Shown here: in pieces, positions 25,301 through 35,719 of the stretch | Numbering within the stretch: position 1 is the first letter of the stretch | Layout: each line of letters starts with the position of its first letter | From: Pseudomonas graminis | Lineage (GTDB): Bacteria > Pseudomonadota > Gammaproteobacteria > Pseudomonadales > Pseudomonadaceae | Direction of reading: 5' to 3' | Assembly: GCF_001705435.1 (NCBI RefSeq) | Contig: NZ_MDEN01000055.1 | Coordinates: forward strand, 62,001 to 126,000 | Length of the DNA: 64,000 nt | Translations under genes and position numbers: made by a program | Notes under the pieces: generated by a model | The model's database searches: none | What the model saw: the letters and a program-made list of their open reading frames with translations, nothing else | Told to the model about the DNA's origin: nothing

Positions 25301-26673
25301 GCACCGACGCCATCGACAGCCGCATTCAGGTGGTGCTGATCGACGACGACCCGCACCTGCGCCAGGCGCTGAGCCAGACGCTGGACCTCGCCGGCCTGAA
25401 AATCCTGCCGCTGAGCGACGCCAAAGGGCTGCAAGCGCGCATCGAGCGCGACTGGCCGGGCGTCATCGTCAGCGACATTCGCATGCCGGGGATTGACGGC
25501 CTCGAACTGCTCCACCAGTTGCACGCCCAGGATCCTGAGCTGCCGGTGCTACTGATCACCGGCCACGGCGACGTACCGCTGGCAGTGCAGGCCATGCGCG
25601 CGGGTGCTTACGATTTTCTGGAAAAACCCTTCGCCAGCGATGCACTGCTCGACAGCGTGCGGCGGGCTCTGGCGCTGCGCCGGCTGGTGCTGGACAACCG
25701 CAGCCTGCGCCTTGAGCTCAGCGATCGTCAGCAACTGAGCACGCGACTGGTGGGGTTGTCTGCCCCCATTCAGCGCCTGCGCGATCAGATCGGTGCGCTG
25801 GCCGCGACCAAGGCCGACGTGTTGATTCTCGGTGAAACCGGTGCCGGCAAGGAAGTGGTCGCCCGCGCCCTTCACGATTTGTCCAATCGCAGAAACGGTC
25901 CGTTCGTGGCGATCAACGCAGGGGCGCTGGCCGAGTCAGTGGTGGAAAGCGAGCTGTTCGGCCACGAGTCGGGGGCCTTCACCGGCGCGCAAAAGCGGCG
26001 CATCGGCAAGTTCGAATTCGCCAACGGCGGCACGCTGTTTCTGGATGAAATCGAAAGCATGAGCATGGACGTTCAGGTCAAGCTGCTGCGCTTGCTGCAA
26101 GAGCGCGTGGTCGAGCGCCTGGGGGGAAATCAGCAGATCCCGTTGGACATCCGGGTGATCGCAGCGACCAAGGAGGACCTGCGTCAGGCCGCGGATCAAG
26201 GGCGTTTCCGGCCCGACTTGTATTACCGCCTCAACGTTGCCCCATTGCGCATTCCGCCGCTGCGCGAGCGTGGCGAAGATGCACTGGTGCTGTTCCAGCA
26301 TTTCGCCGACACCGCCAGTTTGCGCCACGGCCTGCCACGCCATGAACTGCAGCCTGGGCATCGTGCGCTGCTGCTGCGCCACACCTGGCCGGGCAACGTG
26401 CGTGAACTGCAGAACGCCGCCGAGCGTTTCGCCTTGGGCCTTGAGCTGGAACTGGAAGGCGAGGCGCAGCCAGATCTGGTGGCGTCCAATGGCGGGCTGA
26501 GCGAACAGGTCGAGGCGTTCGAGCGAGCATTGATCGCCGCCGAATTGACCCGCCCGCACACCTCGGTCCGTAGCCTCGCCGAAGCGTTGGGCCTGCCACG
26601 CAAAACCCTGCACGACAAACTGCGCAAGCACGGACTGACCTTCAACGGCGCGGGGTCCGACGACAATGACTGA
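25297..26673 (+). CDS. dctD: Sigma54-dependent response regulator of C4-dicarboxylate transport
   Basis: 458 aa. The receiver domain (1-120) has VVLIDDDPHLRQ and the phospho-Asp in VIVSDIRMPGIDG. The AAA+ core has Walker A GETGAGKE and the sigma54-contact loop ESGAFTGA, then GGTLFLDEIE. The C-terminus (about 400-455) is a Fis-type HTH (VRSLAEALGLPRKTLHDKLRKHGL). It activates sigma54 promoters such as dctA, which lie elsewhere. ATG 25297 overlaps the dctB stop. Confidence 0.95.
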   Translation: MSTDAIDSRIQVVLIDDDPHLRQALSQTLDLAGLKILPLSDAKGLQARIERDWPGVIVSDIRMPGIDGLELLHQLHAQDPELPVLLITGHGDVPLAVQAMRAGAYDFLEKPFASDALLDSVRRALALRRLVLDNRSLRLELSDRQQLSTRLVGLSAPIQRLRDQIGALAATKADVLILGETGAGKEVVARALHDLSNRRNGPFVAINAGALAESVVESELFGHESGAFTGAQKRRIGKFEFANGGTLFLDEIESMSMDVQVKLLRLLQERVVERLGGNQQIPLDIRVIAATKEDLRQAADQGRFRPDLYYRLNVAPLRIPPLRERGEDALVLFQHFADTASLRHGLPRHELQPGHRALLLRHTWPGNVRELQNAAERFALGLELELEGEAQPDLVASNGGLSEQVEAFERALIAAELTRPHTSVRSLAEALGLPRKTLHDKLRKHGLTFNGAGSDDND

Positions 26674-27133
26674 TCGGGGTTGCTCGTCTGCTGAAGACCT
26701 GGAAGCGGTGCTGCACCGGGACATCCCCCTCACCCGGGAGATGGGCATCAAGGTGCTGGGCTGGCGAGAGCACCAACTTCGTCTACACCTGCCGTTGGCG
26801 CCCAACGTCAATCACAAGAACACCTTGTTCGGCGGCAGCCTGTATTGCGGCGCGGTGCTGGCAGGATGGGGCTGGTTGTATTTGCGGCTCAAAGAAGCCG
26901 GGATCGACGACGGGCACATCGTGATCCAGGACGGCCAGATCAGTTATCCCCTGCCGGTCACCCGCGATGGCGTCGCCATTTGCGACGGAACGGATGAAGC
27001 GAGCTGGGAGAAATTTCTGAAGCTCTACCAACGCCGCGGCCGCGCACGACTGGCGCTGCACACCCGGATCGTGGCGGAAGATTCAGAAGAAACGGCAGTA
27101 GAATTCGTCGGGCAGTTCGTGCTGCATCGCTGA
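26666..27133 (+). CDS. Hotdog-fold thioesterase (YiiD C-terminal type)
   Basis: 155 aa hot-dog protein like the C-terminal domain of YiiD/FabY-type thioesterases: MGIKVLGWREHQLRLHLPLAPNVNHKNTLFGGSLYCGA, with N-H-K-N-T-x-F-G-G as the signature. It overlaps dctD by 8 nt. Why it is coupled to dctBD is unclear, perhaps only an operon by proximity. The acyl-CoA substrate is unknown. Confidence 0.8.
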   Translation: MTDRGCSSAEDLEAVLHRDIPLTREMGIKVLGWREHQLRLHLPLAPNVNHKNTLFGGSLYCGAVLAGWGWLYLRLKEAGIDDGHIVIQDGQISYPLPVTRDGVAICDGTDEASWEKFLKLYQRRGRARLALHTRIVAEDSEETAVEFVGQFVLHR

Positions 27134-27149
27134 ACACATCCTTCCACCT

Positions 27150-27281
27150 GTAGGAGCGTGGCTTGTCCCGCGATCGATCGCGAAGCGGTCGCAAATCCGA
27201 TCGGTGCAATTCGCTCTGGAAAACCCAGCGCTGCATCTGCGACGACTGCGTCGCCGATCGCGGGACAAGCCACGCTCCTAC
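27150..27281. repeat. Large REP pair (perfect 27-nt inverted arms)
   Basis: The arm at 27150-27176 (GTAGGAGCGTGGCTTGTCCC...) is repeated inverted at 27255-27281, 132 nt end to end. This is a paired REP, or REPIN, between two convergent genes. Confidence 0.85.
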
Positions 27282-27297
27282 GAGGGAACCGAAAGCT

Positions 27298-28140
27298 TCA
27301 GGTCAGCGCCAGCGCCAGCAACGCGTCGCGCCACGTGGCTTCCCCCGGTAGCGCCAGGAAGTACGAATTCAGCAGCGTCTCCCGCGCTGGATATTCGAAC
27401 GTCGTGCCGTCCAGGTTCAATACCACGCCGCCCGCGCCTTCCACCACACCTTGGGCCGCAGCCGTGTCCCACTGAGAGGTGGGCGCCAGACGCGGGTAGC
27501 AATCGGCAGCCCCTTCGGCCAACAGGCAAAACTTCAGCGAGCTGCCGATATTGGCCAGCTCCAATTCACCCATCACTTCCGACAAACCGGCCAGCAACTT
27601 CTGTTGCTCGGGGCTTGAGTGACGCCGGCTGGCGACCACGGTGAACGCTTCTCCCGCGCCCGGCTCATTGCGCACGCTGATCGGCGCCAGATGCTGCGAA
27701 TCGTCACTGCGCCACGCGCCCAGCCCGGCGCCACCGAAATAGCAGCGGTTGTTGGTCGGCATCGACACCACGCCAAACACCACGCGACCGCTCTCGATCA
27801 GCGCCACGTTGACGGTGAACTCTTCACTGCCGGCAATGAATTCCTTGGTGCCATCCAGCGGGTCCACCAGCCACCAGCGCTGCCACTGACTGCGCTCGCT
27901 CAACGGAATATTCGCGTCCTCTTCGGACAGAATAGGAATGCTCGGATCCAGCGCCTTGAGCCCCGCTACCAACAGCTCATGGGCGGCCAGATCAGCAGCC
28001 GTTACCGGCGAGTCGTCCGACTTGACCGCGACCTCCACGCCGGAGCGCCAGAACGGCAGAATGACTTCCCCAGCTTGGCGGCAAAGCTCGATGACGGGGG
28101 CAAGCAGCGGGTGCGGCAATGGCGCGAATGTCGGGTTCAT
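27298..28140 (-). CDS. cysQ: 3'(2'),5'-bisphosphate nucleotidase
   Basis: 280 aa member of the lithium-sensitive phosphatase/inositol monophosphatase fold. It dephosphorylates PAP (from sulfate assimilation) to AMP. Metal-binding WLVDPLDGTKEF (around 91-101) and an upstream ILSEED are present, with SQWDTAAAQ in the C-terminal half. It overlaps nudE by 4 nt. Confidence 0.93.
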   Translation of the reverse strand: MNPTFAPLPHPLLAPVIELCRQAGEVILPFWRSGVEVAVKSDDSPVTAADLAAHELLVAGLKALDPSIPILSEEDANIPLSERSQWQRWWLVDPLDGTKEFIAGSEEFTVNVALIESGRVVFGVVSMPTNNRCYFGGAGLGAWRSDDSQHLAPISVRNEPGAGEAFTVVASRRHSSPEQQKLLAGLSEVMGELELANIGSSLKFCLLAEGAADCYPRLAPTSQWDTAAAQGVVEGAGGVVLNLDGTTFEYPARETLLNSYFLALPGEATWRDALLALALT

Positions 28141-28703
28141 GGCAGAAAATCCCCACGCTCGGCCAGCAGGTCGCGGGCAAGGTACAACGCAGCCAGCGCG
28201 CGCCCCTCAGTGAACTGCGGGTTCTGAACCAGAGCGGCAAGCTCGCGCAGATTGACCTTGTCCACACGCATCGGCTCAGGCTCGTCGCCGGGCAGCGTTT
28301 CTTCATACAAATCGGTGGCCAGCACGACCTGGATTTTCTGGCTCATGTAGCCCGGCGAAAGCGACAGTTCGGTCAGGTGCACCAAGGTCCGCGCGCCATA
28401 ACCGGCTTCTTCCTTGAGCTCGCGATTGGCGGCGGCCAGCACGTCCTCGCCCGGCTCGATCAAGCCCTTTGGCAGCGACAGCTCGTACTGATCAGTGCCG
28501 CCGCAGTATTCCTCGATCAGCACGGCGTGATCGGCATCGAGCATGGCCACGATCATTACCGCGCCATAACCGCTGCCGCTGCCGACCAGCCGCTCGTAGG
28601 TGCGCTCGACGCCGTTGGAAAAGCGCAGCTGCACCTCTTCAACGCGGAACAGGCGGCTGCTCGCGACGATTTCGCGAGAGAGGACGGTAGGTTTCTGCTG
28701 CAT
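28137..28703 (-). CDS. nudE: ADP compounds hydrolase NudE
   Basis: 188 aa Nudix hydrolase that cleaves ADP-ribose, Ap3A and NADH-type ADP compounds. The Nudix box GLIEPGEDVLAAANRELKEE is intact, with LSLSPGYMSQKI after it as in NudE/YrfE. The upstream half of a two-gene nudE-cysQ operon, transcribed away from yrfG, an arrangement conserved in pseudomonads. Confidence 0.95.
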   Translation of the reverse strand: MQQKPTVLSREIVASSRLFRVEEVQLRFSNGVERTYERLVGSGSGYGAVMIVAMLDADHAVLIEEYCGGTDQYELSLPKGLIEPGEDVLAAANRELKEEAGYGARTLVHLTELSLSPGYMSQKIQVVLATDLYEETLPGDEPEPMRVDKVNLRELAALVQNPQFTEGRALAALYLARDLLAERGDFLP

Positions 28704-28799
28704 GACGAGCTCCTTGGCGTAGTCGGGTTACTATACCGTGGCTTTTGCGGATGTCTTCGCCGCAAACCCACGCGACCCCTCCAACGCCGAGAGACCTGC

Positions 28800-29462
28800 A
28801 TGCCTTCTTTGCCCTGGCGCGATATCGACACCGTTCTGCTGGATATGGACGGCACCCTGCTCGACCTGCATTTCGACAATCACTTCTGGCTGGAGCATCT
28901 GCCCAGGCGCTACGCCGAGGTGCACGGGGTCAGCCTGGCAATGGCGCAGCTGGAGTTGATGCCTCTCTTCGAAAAAAACGCCGGCACCCTCAACTGGTAC
29001 TGCACCGACTTCTGGAGTTCGGAGTTGAACCTGCCGGTGAAAGACCTGAAAGTCGAGATCGCCCACCTCATCGCCTTGCGCCCCGATGCCGAGACGTTTT
29101 TGGCCGCCATCAAGCAGGCCGGCAAACGGGTGATCATGATCACCAACGCTCACCGTGACTCGCTGTCGCTGAAGATGGAAAGACTGGAACTGGCGCCCTA
29201 CTTCGAGCGCTTAATCAGCTCCCACGACTATGGCTATCCCAAGGAACACCCGCAGTTCTGGGATGCGCTGCAGGACGACATCAAGTTTGACCCGGCGCGC
29301 AGCCTGTTCATCGACGACACCTTGCCGATCTTGCGCAGCGCTGGGCGATACGGTATCGGCCATTTGCTGGCAGTGCGCGAACCGGACAGCCGCAAAGGGC
29401 CGAAAGACACCGAAGAATTCGAAGCCGTTGAGGATTATCGGGCGTTGATGAAGGGGTTATAA
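28800..29462 (+). CDS. yrfG: GMP/IMP nucleotidase, HAD family
   Basis: 220 aa from ATG 28800. HAD motif I DTVLLDMDGTLLDLHFDNHFW, motif II IMITNAHRDS and motif III/IV ISSHDYGYPKEHPQFW...FIDDTLPIL are as in E. coli YrfG. Cytosolic purine nucleotidase. Read divergently from nudE, so the region 28704-28799 carries both promoters. Confidence 0.93.
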   Translation: MPSLPWRDIDTVLLDMDGTLLDLHFDNHFWLEHLPRRYAEVHGVSLAMAQLELMPLFEKNAGTLNWYCTDFWSSELNLPVKDLKVEIAHLIALRPDAETFLAAIKQAGKRVIMITNAHRDSLSLKMERLELAPYFERLISSHDYGYPKEHPQFWDALQDDIKFDPARSLFIDDTLPILRSAGRYGIGHLLAVREPDSRKGPKDTEEFEAVEDYRALMKGL

Positions 29463-29594
29463 GCGCAAAACGAAGCAGGAGCACGCTTGCCCGCTTAACT
29501 CGCACACCCCACCCAAACATGGGTCGTGATGTCCGAATGTCGCCGGCAAGGGCGCTCCTGCAAGAGTTGGCGTACGGTCAGTAAGACCGCCGCG

Positions 29595-30041
29595 TTACTC
29601 AGGAATGCGCAGAGACTGACCTGGGTAGATCTTGTTTACGTCCTTCAGCATCGGCTTGTTGGCGTCGAAGATCTTCTGATACTTGTTGGCATCGCCATAC
29701 ACGCGCTTGGAGATCGCGCTGAGCGTATCGCCCTTCTCAACAGTGACGAACTTCGCAGCGGTAACAGCAGTTGCGCCAGCGGCAACAGTCAGCTGATCAT
29801 CAACGCTACCCACACCGGAAATGTTGCCGGCAGCCAGCACGATCTTCTCTTTCTCTTCCTGACTGGTGACTTCGCCCGTCAAAGTGATCTTGTCGCCGTC
29901 GACCGTTGCATGAACGTTGGGATTGCCCAGCCCGACAGACTCGATGTGCTTTTTCAGCTCTTCGCTGGCGTTGGCGTTTCCTGGGGTGAGCAGGTCGATA
30001 AGCTTCTCACCGGCTTCCTTCACAAAACTGAACAGACTCAT
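29595..30041 (-). CDS. BON and LysM domain protein (Kbp/YgaU-like)
   Basis: 148 aa without a signal peptide, starting MSLFSFVKEAGEKLIDLLTPGNA. A BON domain is at about 22-85 (LKKHIESVGLGNPNVHATVDGDKITLTG), a LysM motif at about 98-147 (VEKGDTLSAISKRVYGDANKYQKIF, ending PGQSLRIPE). E. coli Kbp is a cytoplasmic potassium-binding protein of this layout. Rho-type hairpins were not found downstream. Confidence 0.92.
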   Translation of the reverse strand: MSLFSFVKEAGEKLIDLLTPGNANASEELKKHIESVGLGNPNVHATVDGDKITLTGEVTSQEEKEKIVLAAGNISGVGSVDDQLTVAAGATAVTAAKFVTVEKGDTLSAISKRVYGDANKYQKIFDANKPMLKDVNKIYPGQSLRIPE

Positions 30042-30212
30042 GGGTTTCTCCTTGGTGACGTCGTAGTGTCGTTGTGGTTTCCCGCGCAACATCTGTTCCG
30101 CTGACATTGCCCGACAAACCTCCGACCCGTGGCCGGGTCTCAAGGTTTCAAGCCATTGGACGTTCGGTCGCGATAGACTTCGCCGGGCCAGCCTGTGCCT
30201 CAAGGAATGAAG

Positions 30213-31100
30213 ATGGACATTAAACAGCTGAAATTTCTGATCGCCCTCGACGAAACACGTCACTTCGGGCAAGCGGCTGCGCGTTGCCATATCACGCAAC
30301 CGACACTGTCGATGCGTCTGCGCAGCCTTGAAGAAGAGCTGGACCTGCCGCTGGTCAATCGTGGCCAACGTTTCGAAGGATTCACCGCCCCGGGCGAACG
30401 CGTCCTGGCATGGGCGCGCACGGTGCTGGCGGCCTACGACGGTTTGCAGGCTGAAGCGGCCGCCTGTCGCGGGAATCTGGTGGGCACATTACGGCTGGGC
30501 GTGGTGCCGCTGTCGAATTTCGATCCACTGCCCTTGCTGCAACGTCTGCATTCTCTGCACCCGAGCATGCGCTTTGAGCTTTCATCACTGAGCTCCGAGC
30601 AGATCCTCGATCAACTCGCCAGCAACCGCCTGGACCTCGGGGTTTCGTACCTCGACCGACTCGACTCCGAGCGCTTCGACTCATTGGAACTGGCCGAAAC
30701 CCGCATGGGGCTGATGTACGACCAGCGTTATTTCAGTTTTGCCGAAGCGACATCGAGCTGGGAAAGCCTGACCGAACTGCCCCTTGGGCTGCTCACCAGT
30801 GGCATGCATTTTCGGCAATCCATCGATCACAACTTTCACAGTCGCGGCCTTCATCCGCAGCCGATCATCCAGACCGATGCGGTCCATCAGCTGCTGCAGG
30901 CGGTGCATGGCGGGTTCTGCTGCGCGATCATGCCGCTGGACGGCGGCCTTGAGTCACTGACCGAGCACCTCCGACTGCAGCCGATTGAAGAGGCACAAAC
31001 CCTGGCGCGGCTCGGCTTGATCATGCGTCGCTCGGCCCCGCGGTCGGCACTGGCTGAAGCCTGCCTGGCGCTTTACCACACGATGATGGAGGCGTCTTGA
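30213..31100 (+). CDS. LysR-family transcriptional regulator
   Basis: 295 aa. ATG 30213 is favoured because AAGGA at 30202-30206 is correctly spaced and the protein then begins MDIKQLKFLIALDE. The N-terminal wHTH has HFGQAAARCHITQPTLSMRLRSLEEELDLPLVNRG. The C-terminal co-inducer domain starts near LRLGVVPLSNFDPLPLL. It sits immediately upstream of fdhD-fdhF on the same strand and is a good candidate regulator of them. Confidence 0.9.
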   Translation: MDIKQLKFLIALDETRHFGQAAARCHITQPTLSMRLRSLEEELDLPLVNRGQRFEGFTAPGERVLAWARTVLAAYDGLQAEAAACRGNLVGTLRLGVVPLSNFDPLPLLQRLHSLHPSMRFELSSLSSEQILDQLASNRLDLGVSYLDRLDSERFDSLELAETRMGLMYDQRYFSFAEATSSWESLTELPLGLLTSGMHFRQSIDHNFHSRGLHPQPIIQTDAVHQLLQAVHGGFCCAIMPLDGGLESLTEHLRLQPIEEAQTLARLGLIMRRSAPRSALAEACLALYHTMMEAS

Positions 31101-31158
31101 TCGACATCATCTATCGGTGCATCAGTACTAGCGATTAGACGTAATTCGACCGGAGGCC

Positions 31159-31172
31159 TAGGCTTAAGCCTA
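31159..31172. promoter_or_regulatory. Perfect 14-nt palindrome upstream of fdhD
   Basis: TAGGCTTAAGCCTA lies 22 nt before the fdhD start. A partial inverted pair, ATTA-GACG-TAAT, occurs 15-25 nt further upstream. It fits an operator, possibly for the LysR protein encoded upstream. Confidence 0.5.
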
Positions 31173-31194
31173 ATCAATCTGCCGGTCACCCCCG

Positions 31195-32030
31195 ATGCAC
31201 GCCAAGCACATGGATATCACGGCGCCCGCACAACAATTGCCCGCGCCCGCCGCAAGCCAGTCCTACAGCTATACGAACCTCGAACACGATGTCAGCGAGC
31301 CCAATGTGCTTGCCGAGGAAGTCGCGTTGGCGATTGCCTATAACGGCATCAGCCAGGCGGTCATGCTGGTCACGCCCACTGACCTGGAAGATTTCATCGT
31401 CGGCTTCAGCGTGGGCAGCGGCCTCATCGAATCACCGGATGAGATCTACGACATCAAGCTCGGTGGCTGCGGCTCTGCGCAGACCGCAGAAGTCGAAATC
31501 GCCAGCCGCGCCTTCTGGAACCTCAAGACCCAGCGTCGGCAACTGGCCGGCACAAGCGGTTGCGGCCTCTGTGGCGTCGAAGCCGTCGAGCAGGCATTGC
31601 CCGAGCTCAACGTGCTGCCCGGCGCGCCCCTTCCCCCCGCCGAATGGCTGAAAGGTCTGCGCGAGCGTATGGGCCAATTTCAGCCGTTGGGCGAACACTG
31701 CGGCGCGGTCCATGCGGCGATGTTTATGGACGCTCGAGGCGAAATTCTTTTAGGTCGTGAAGATATCGGCCGACATAACGCTCTGGACAAGCTGATCGGC
31801 GCGCTGATTCGTCAGGACATCCCGACCACGGGCGGTCTGGCCATTGTCACGAGCCGCTGCAGTCTGGAGCTCATTCAAAAAGTATTACGTGCCGGCATTC
31901 AGACCCTCGTCAGCCTGTCATCGCCCACCGGCCTGGCGCTGCAATGGGCCCGACGCCACAACCTCAACCTCATTCATCTGCCTAAACACAGTGCGCCGCG
32001 GGTTTACAGTCCTGCGTTGGAGAATCAAGC

Positions 32031-32034
<4 letters not shown>
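31195..32034 (+). CDS. fdhD: Formate dehydrogenase accessory sulfurtransferase FdhD
   Basis: 279 aa. FdhD transfers sulfur to the molybdenum cofactor of formate dehydrogenases. The C123-x-x-C126 pair (GTSGCGLCG) is the active motif. The GREDIGRHNALDKLIG segment is also conserved. The TGA overlaps the GTG start of the oxidoreductase downstream, so they are co-translated. Confidence 0.96.
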
Positions 32035-34367
<2,333 letters not shown>

Positions 34368-34386
34368 TCCTGAGCTGAAGAACCTT

Positions 34387-34480
34387 GTAGGAGCACGCTT
34401 GCCCGCGAAGACCTGCTTTCAGCCTCCGGAGAAAAAGGCTGAAGGTCCCGGCCCCTTCGTGAGCAAACTCACTCCCACAG
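34387..34480. repeat. Pair of REP-like elements
   Basis: GTAGGAGCACGCTTGCCCGC at 34387-34406, and CCTTCGTGAGCAAACTCACT in opposite orientation at 34454-34480. Confidence 0.65.
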
Positions 34481-34517
34481 GTTCCTTGCGGCGATAGCAG
34501 GATATAGCGCCACAAAA

Positions 34518-34546
34518 AAAGGCCCGAATCGCGAGATTCGGGCCTT
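34518..34546 (+). terminator. Rho-independent terminator after the FdhF-type gene
   Basis: AAAGGCCCGAATC, loop GCGA, then GATTCGGGCCTTT: a long perfect stem. Confidence 0.85.
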
Positions 34547-34703
34547 TATCAAGTAGCGTATGACTCACCAATACGACTTCGGTTCCCAAGCCAAAACAAT
34601 AAGTTAGCGTTTTGTATACAGGTCGTGTTATTCGTCGGATTTAGATTGTGACATTTTCTTCATGATCGCAGGATCGCGGCGTCATCCCTATGAGCATCAA
34701 TAC

Positions 34704-35165
34704 ATGAAGTATTCCTCGATTCTGTTGTTATCGTTCTCACTGGTCAGCGGTTTTGCCTCAGCAGGCGATAACGTGACGGCCGGCGTGGGCGGCGCATTGG
34801 GTGGGGTACTCGGCTCCGTCGTTGGCCAACAGGTCGGCGGCAGCACAGGTTCGGCAATCGGAGCCGGCCTTGGCGGCGCGGCTGGTGGCGCAGTGGGCGC
34901 AAACCGCCGGAACCGTACCGAAGCCGCCATCGGCGGCGGCCTGGGTGCTGCTGGCGGCAACGTAGTCGGTCGCAGCGTCGGTGGCAGCACCGGCAGTCTG
35001 ATTGGCGCAGCAGCAGGCGGCGGCGCGGGCGGCGCACTCGGCAACTACATGGGCGACGAAAGCCGCCGTGACGATGACCGAGGCCGTGGCTACCGTGGCG
35101 ATCGCCGCGACTACAAACACGGTCGCGGTCACGCGCATGGTCATCGCAAACACCATCGTGACTGA
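34704..35165 (+). CDS. Glycine-zipper membrane/periplasmic protein
   Basis: 153 aa from ATG 34704 with signal peptide MKYSSILLLSFSLVSGFASA. Repeated glycine-zipper units follow (VGGALGGVLGSVVGQQVGGS, AIGAGLGGAAGGAVGA, IGAAAGGGAGGALG). The C-terminal tail is rich in Arg, Asp, Gly and His. Such proteins insert in or attach to the cell envelope, and the exact role is unknown. The low-complexity sequence makes homology claims weak. Confidence 0.8.
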   Translation: MKYSSILLLSFSLVSGFASAGDNVTAGVGGALGGVLGSVVGQQVGGSTGSAIGAGLGGAAGGAVGANRRNRTEAAIGGGLGAAGGNVVGRSVGGSTGSLIGAAAGGGAGGALGNYMGDESRRDDDRGRGYRGDRRDYKHGRGHAHGHRKHHRD

Positions 35166-35203
35166 TGCCGTCGAGCCCGACTCGCGCACCTGACCCGATG
35201 AAC

Positions 35204-35238
35204 ACCGGCCGCCCATAAAGCGGCCGGTATCATTTTCA
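35204..35238. terminator. Terminator between convergent genes
   Basis: ACCGGCCGC (35204-35212) and GCGGCCGGT (35220-35228) followed by ATCATTTT. It can serve the glycine-zipper gene and the thioesterase. Confidence 0.75.
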
Positions 35239-35664
35239 GACCACCAAACGCTCAAGCGCCTGCCGCAACGCCGCAGGGATCGGCACCGGCTGATTGGATG
35301 CCCGATCCACGAATACATGCACGAAGCGTCCTGCCGCCCGCGCCTCGTCTTCCCCCGCCTTGAAGACCGCCAGCTCATATTGCACCGAGCTGTTGCCCAG
35401 CTTGCCAACCCGTAGCCCGACCTCGATCGGCTCCGGATAGGCAATCGACGCAAAGTAATCGCACGACGAACTCACCACAAATCCCACCGCTTCACCGTCA
35501 TGGATATCCAGTCCGCCCTGTTCGATCAGGTAGGTATTCACCGCGCTGTCAAAGAAGCTGTAGTACGTGACGTTGTTGATGTGACCGTACACATCGTTGT
35601 CATGCCAGCGCGTCACGATCGGCTGGAAGTGGCGATAATCGGCGCGCTGCGGGGTGTCGTTCAT
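35236..35664 (-). CDS. Acyl-CoA thioesterase (4HBT/YbgC type)
   Basis: 142 aa starting [53 protein letters not shown] is the YbgC-type hot-dog signature with the catalytic Asp. The start at 35664 fits the family, with longer readings lacking support. The gene lies 55 nt downstream of recQ on the same strand. The physiological substrate is unknown. Confidence 0.85.
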   Translation of the reverse strand: MNDTPQRADYRHFQPIVTRWHDNDVYGHINNVTYYSFFDSAVNTYLIEQGGLDIHDGEAVGFVVSSSCDYFASIAYPEPIEVGLRVGKLGNSSVQYELAVFKAGEDEARAAGRFVHVFVDRASNQPVPIPAALRQALERLVV

Positions 35665-35719
35665 GGGGGTTCCCTCCGGTTTGTCTGCTGTGCTTCCTGG
35701 TTGATGAAATCCGTGACCG

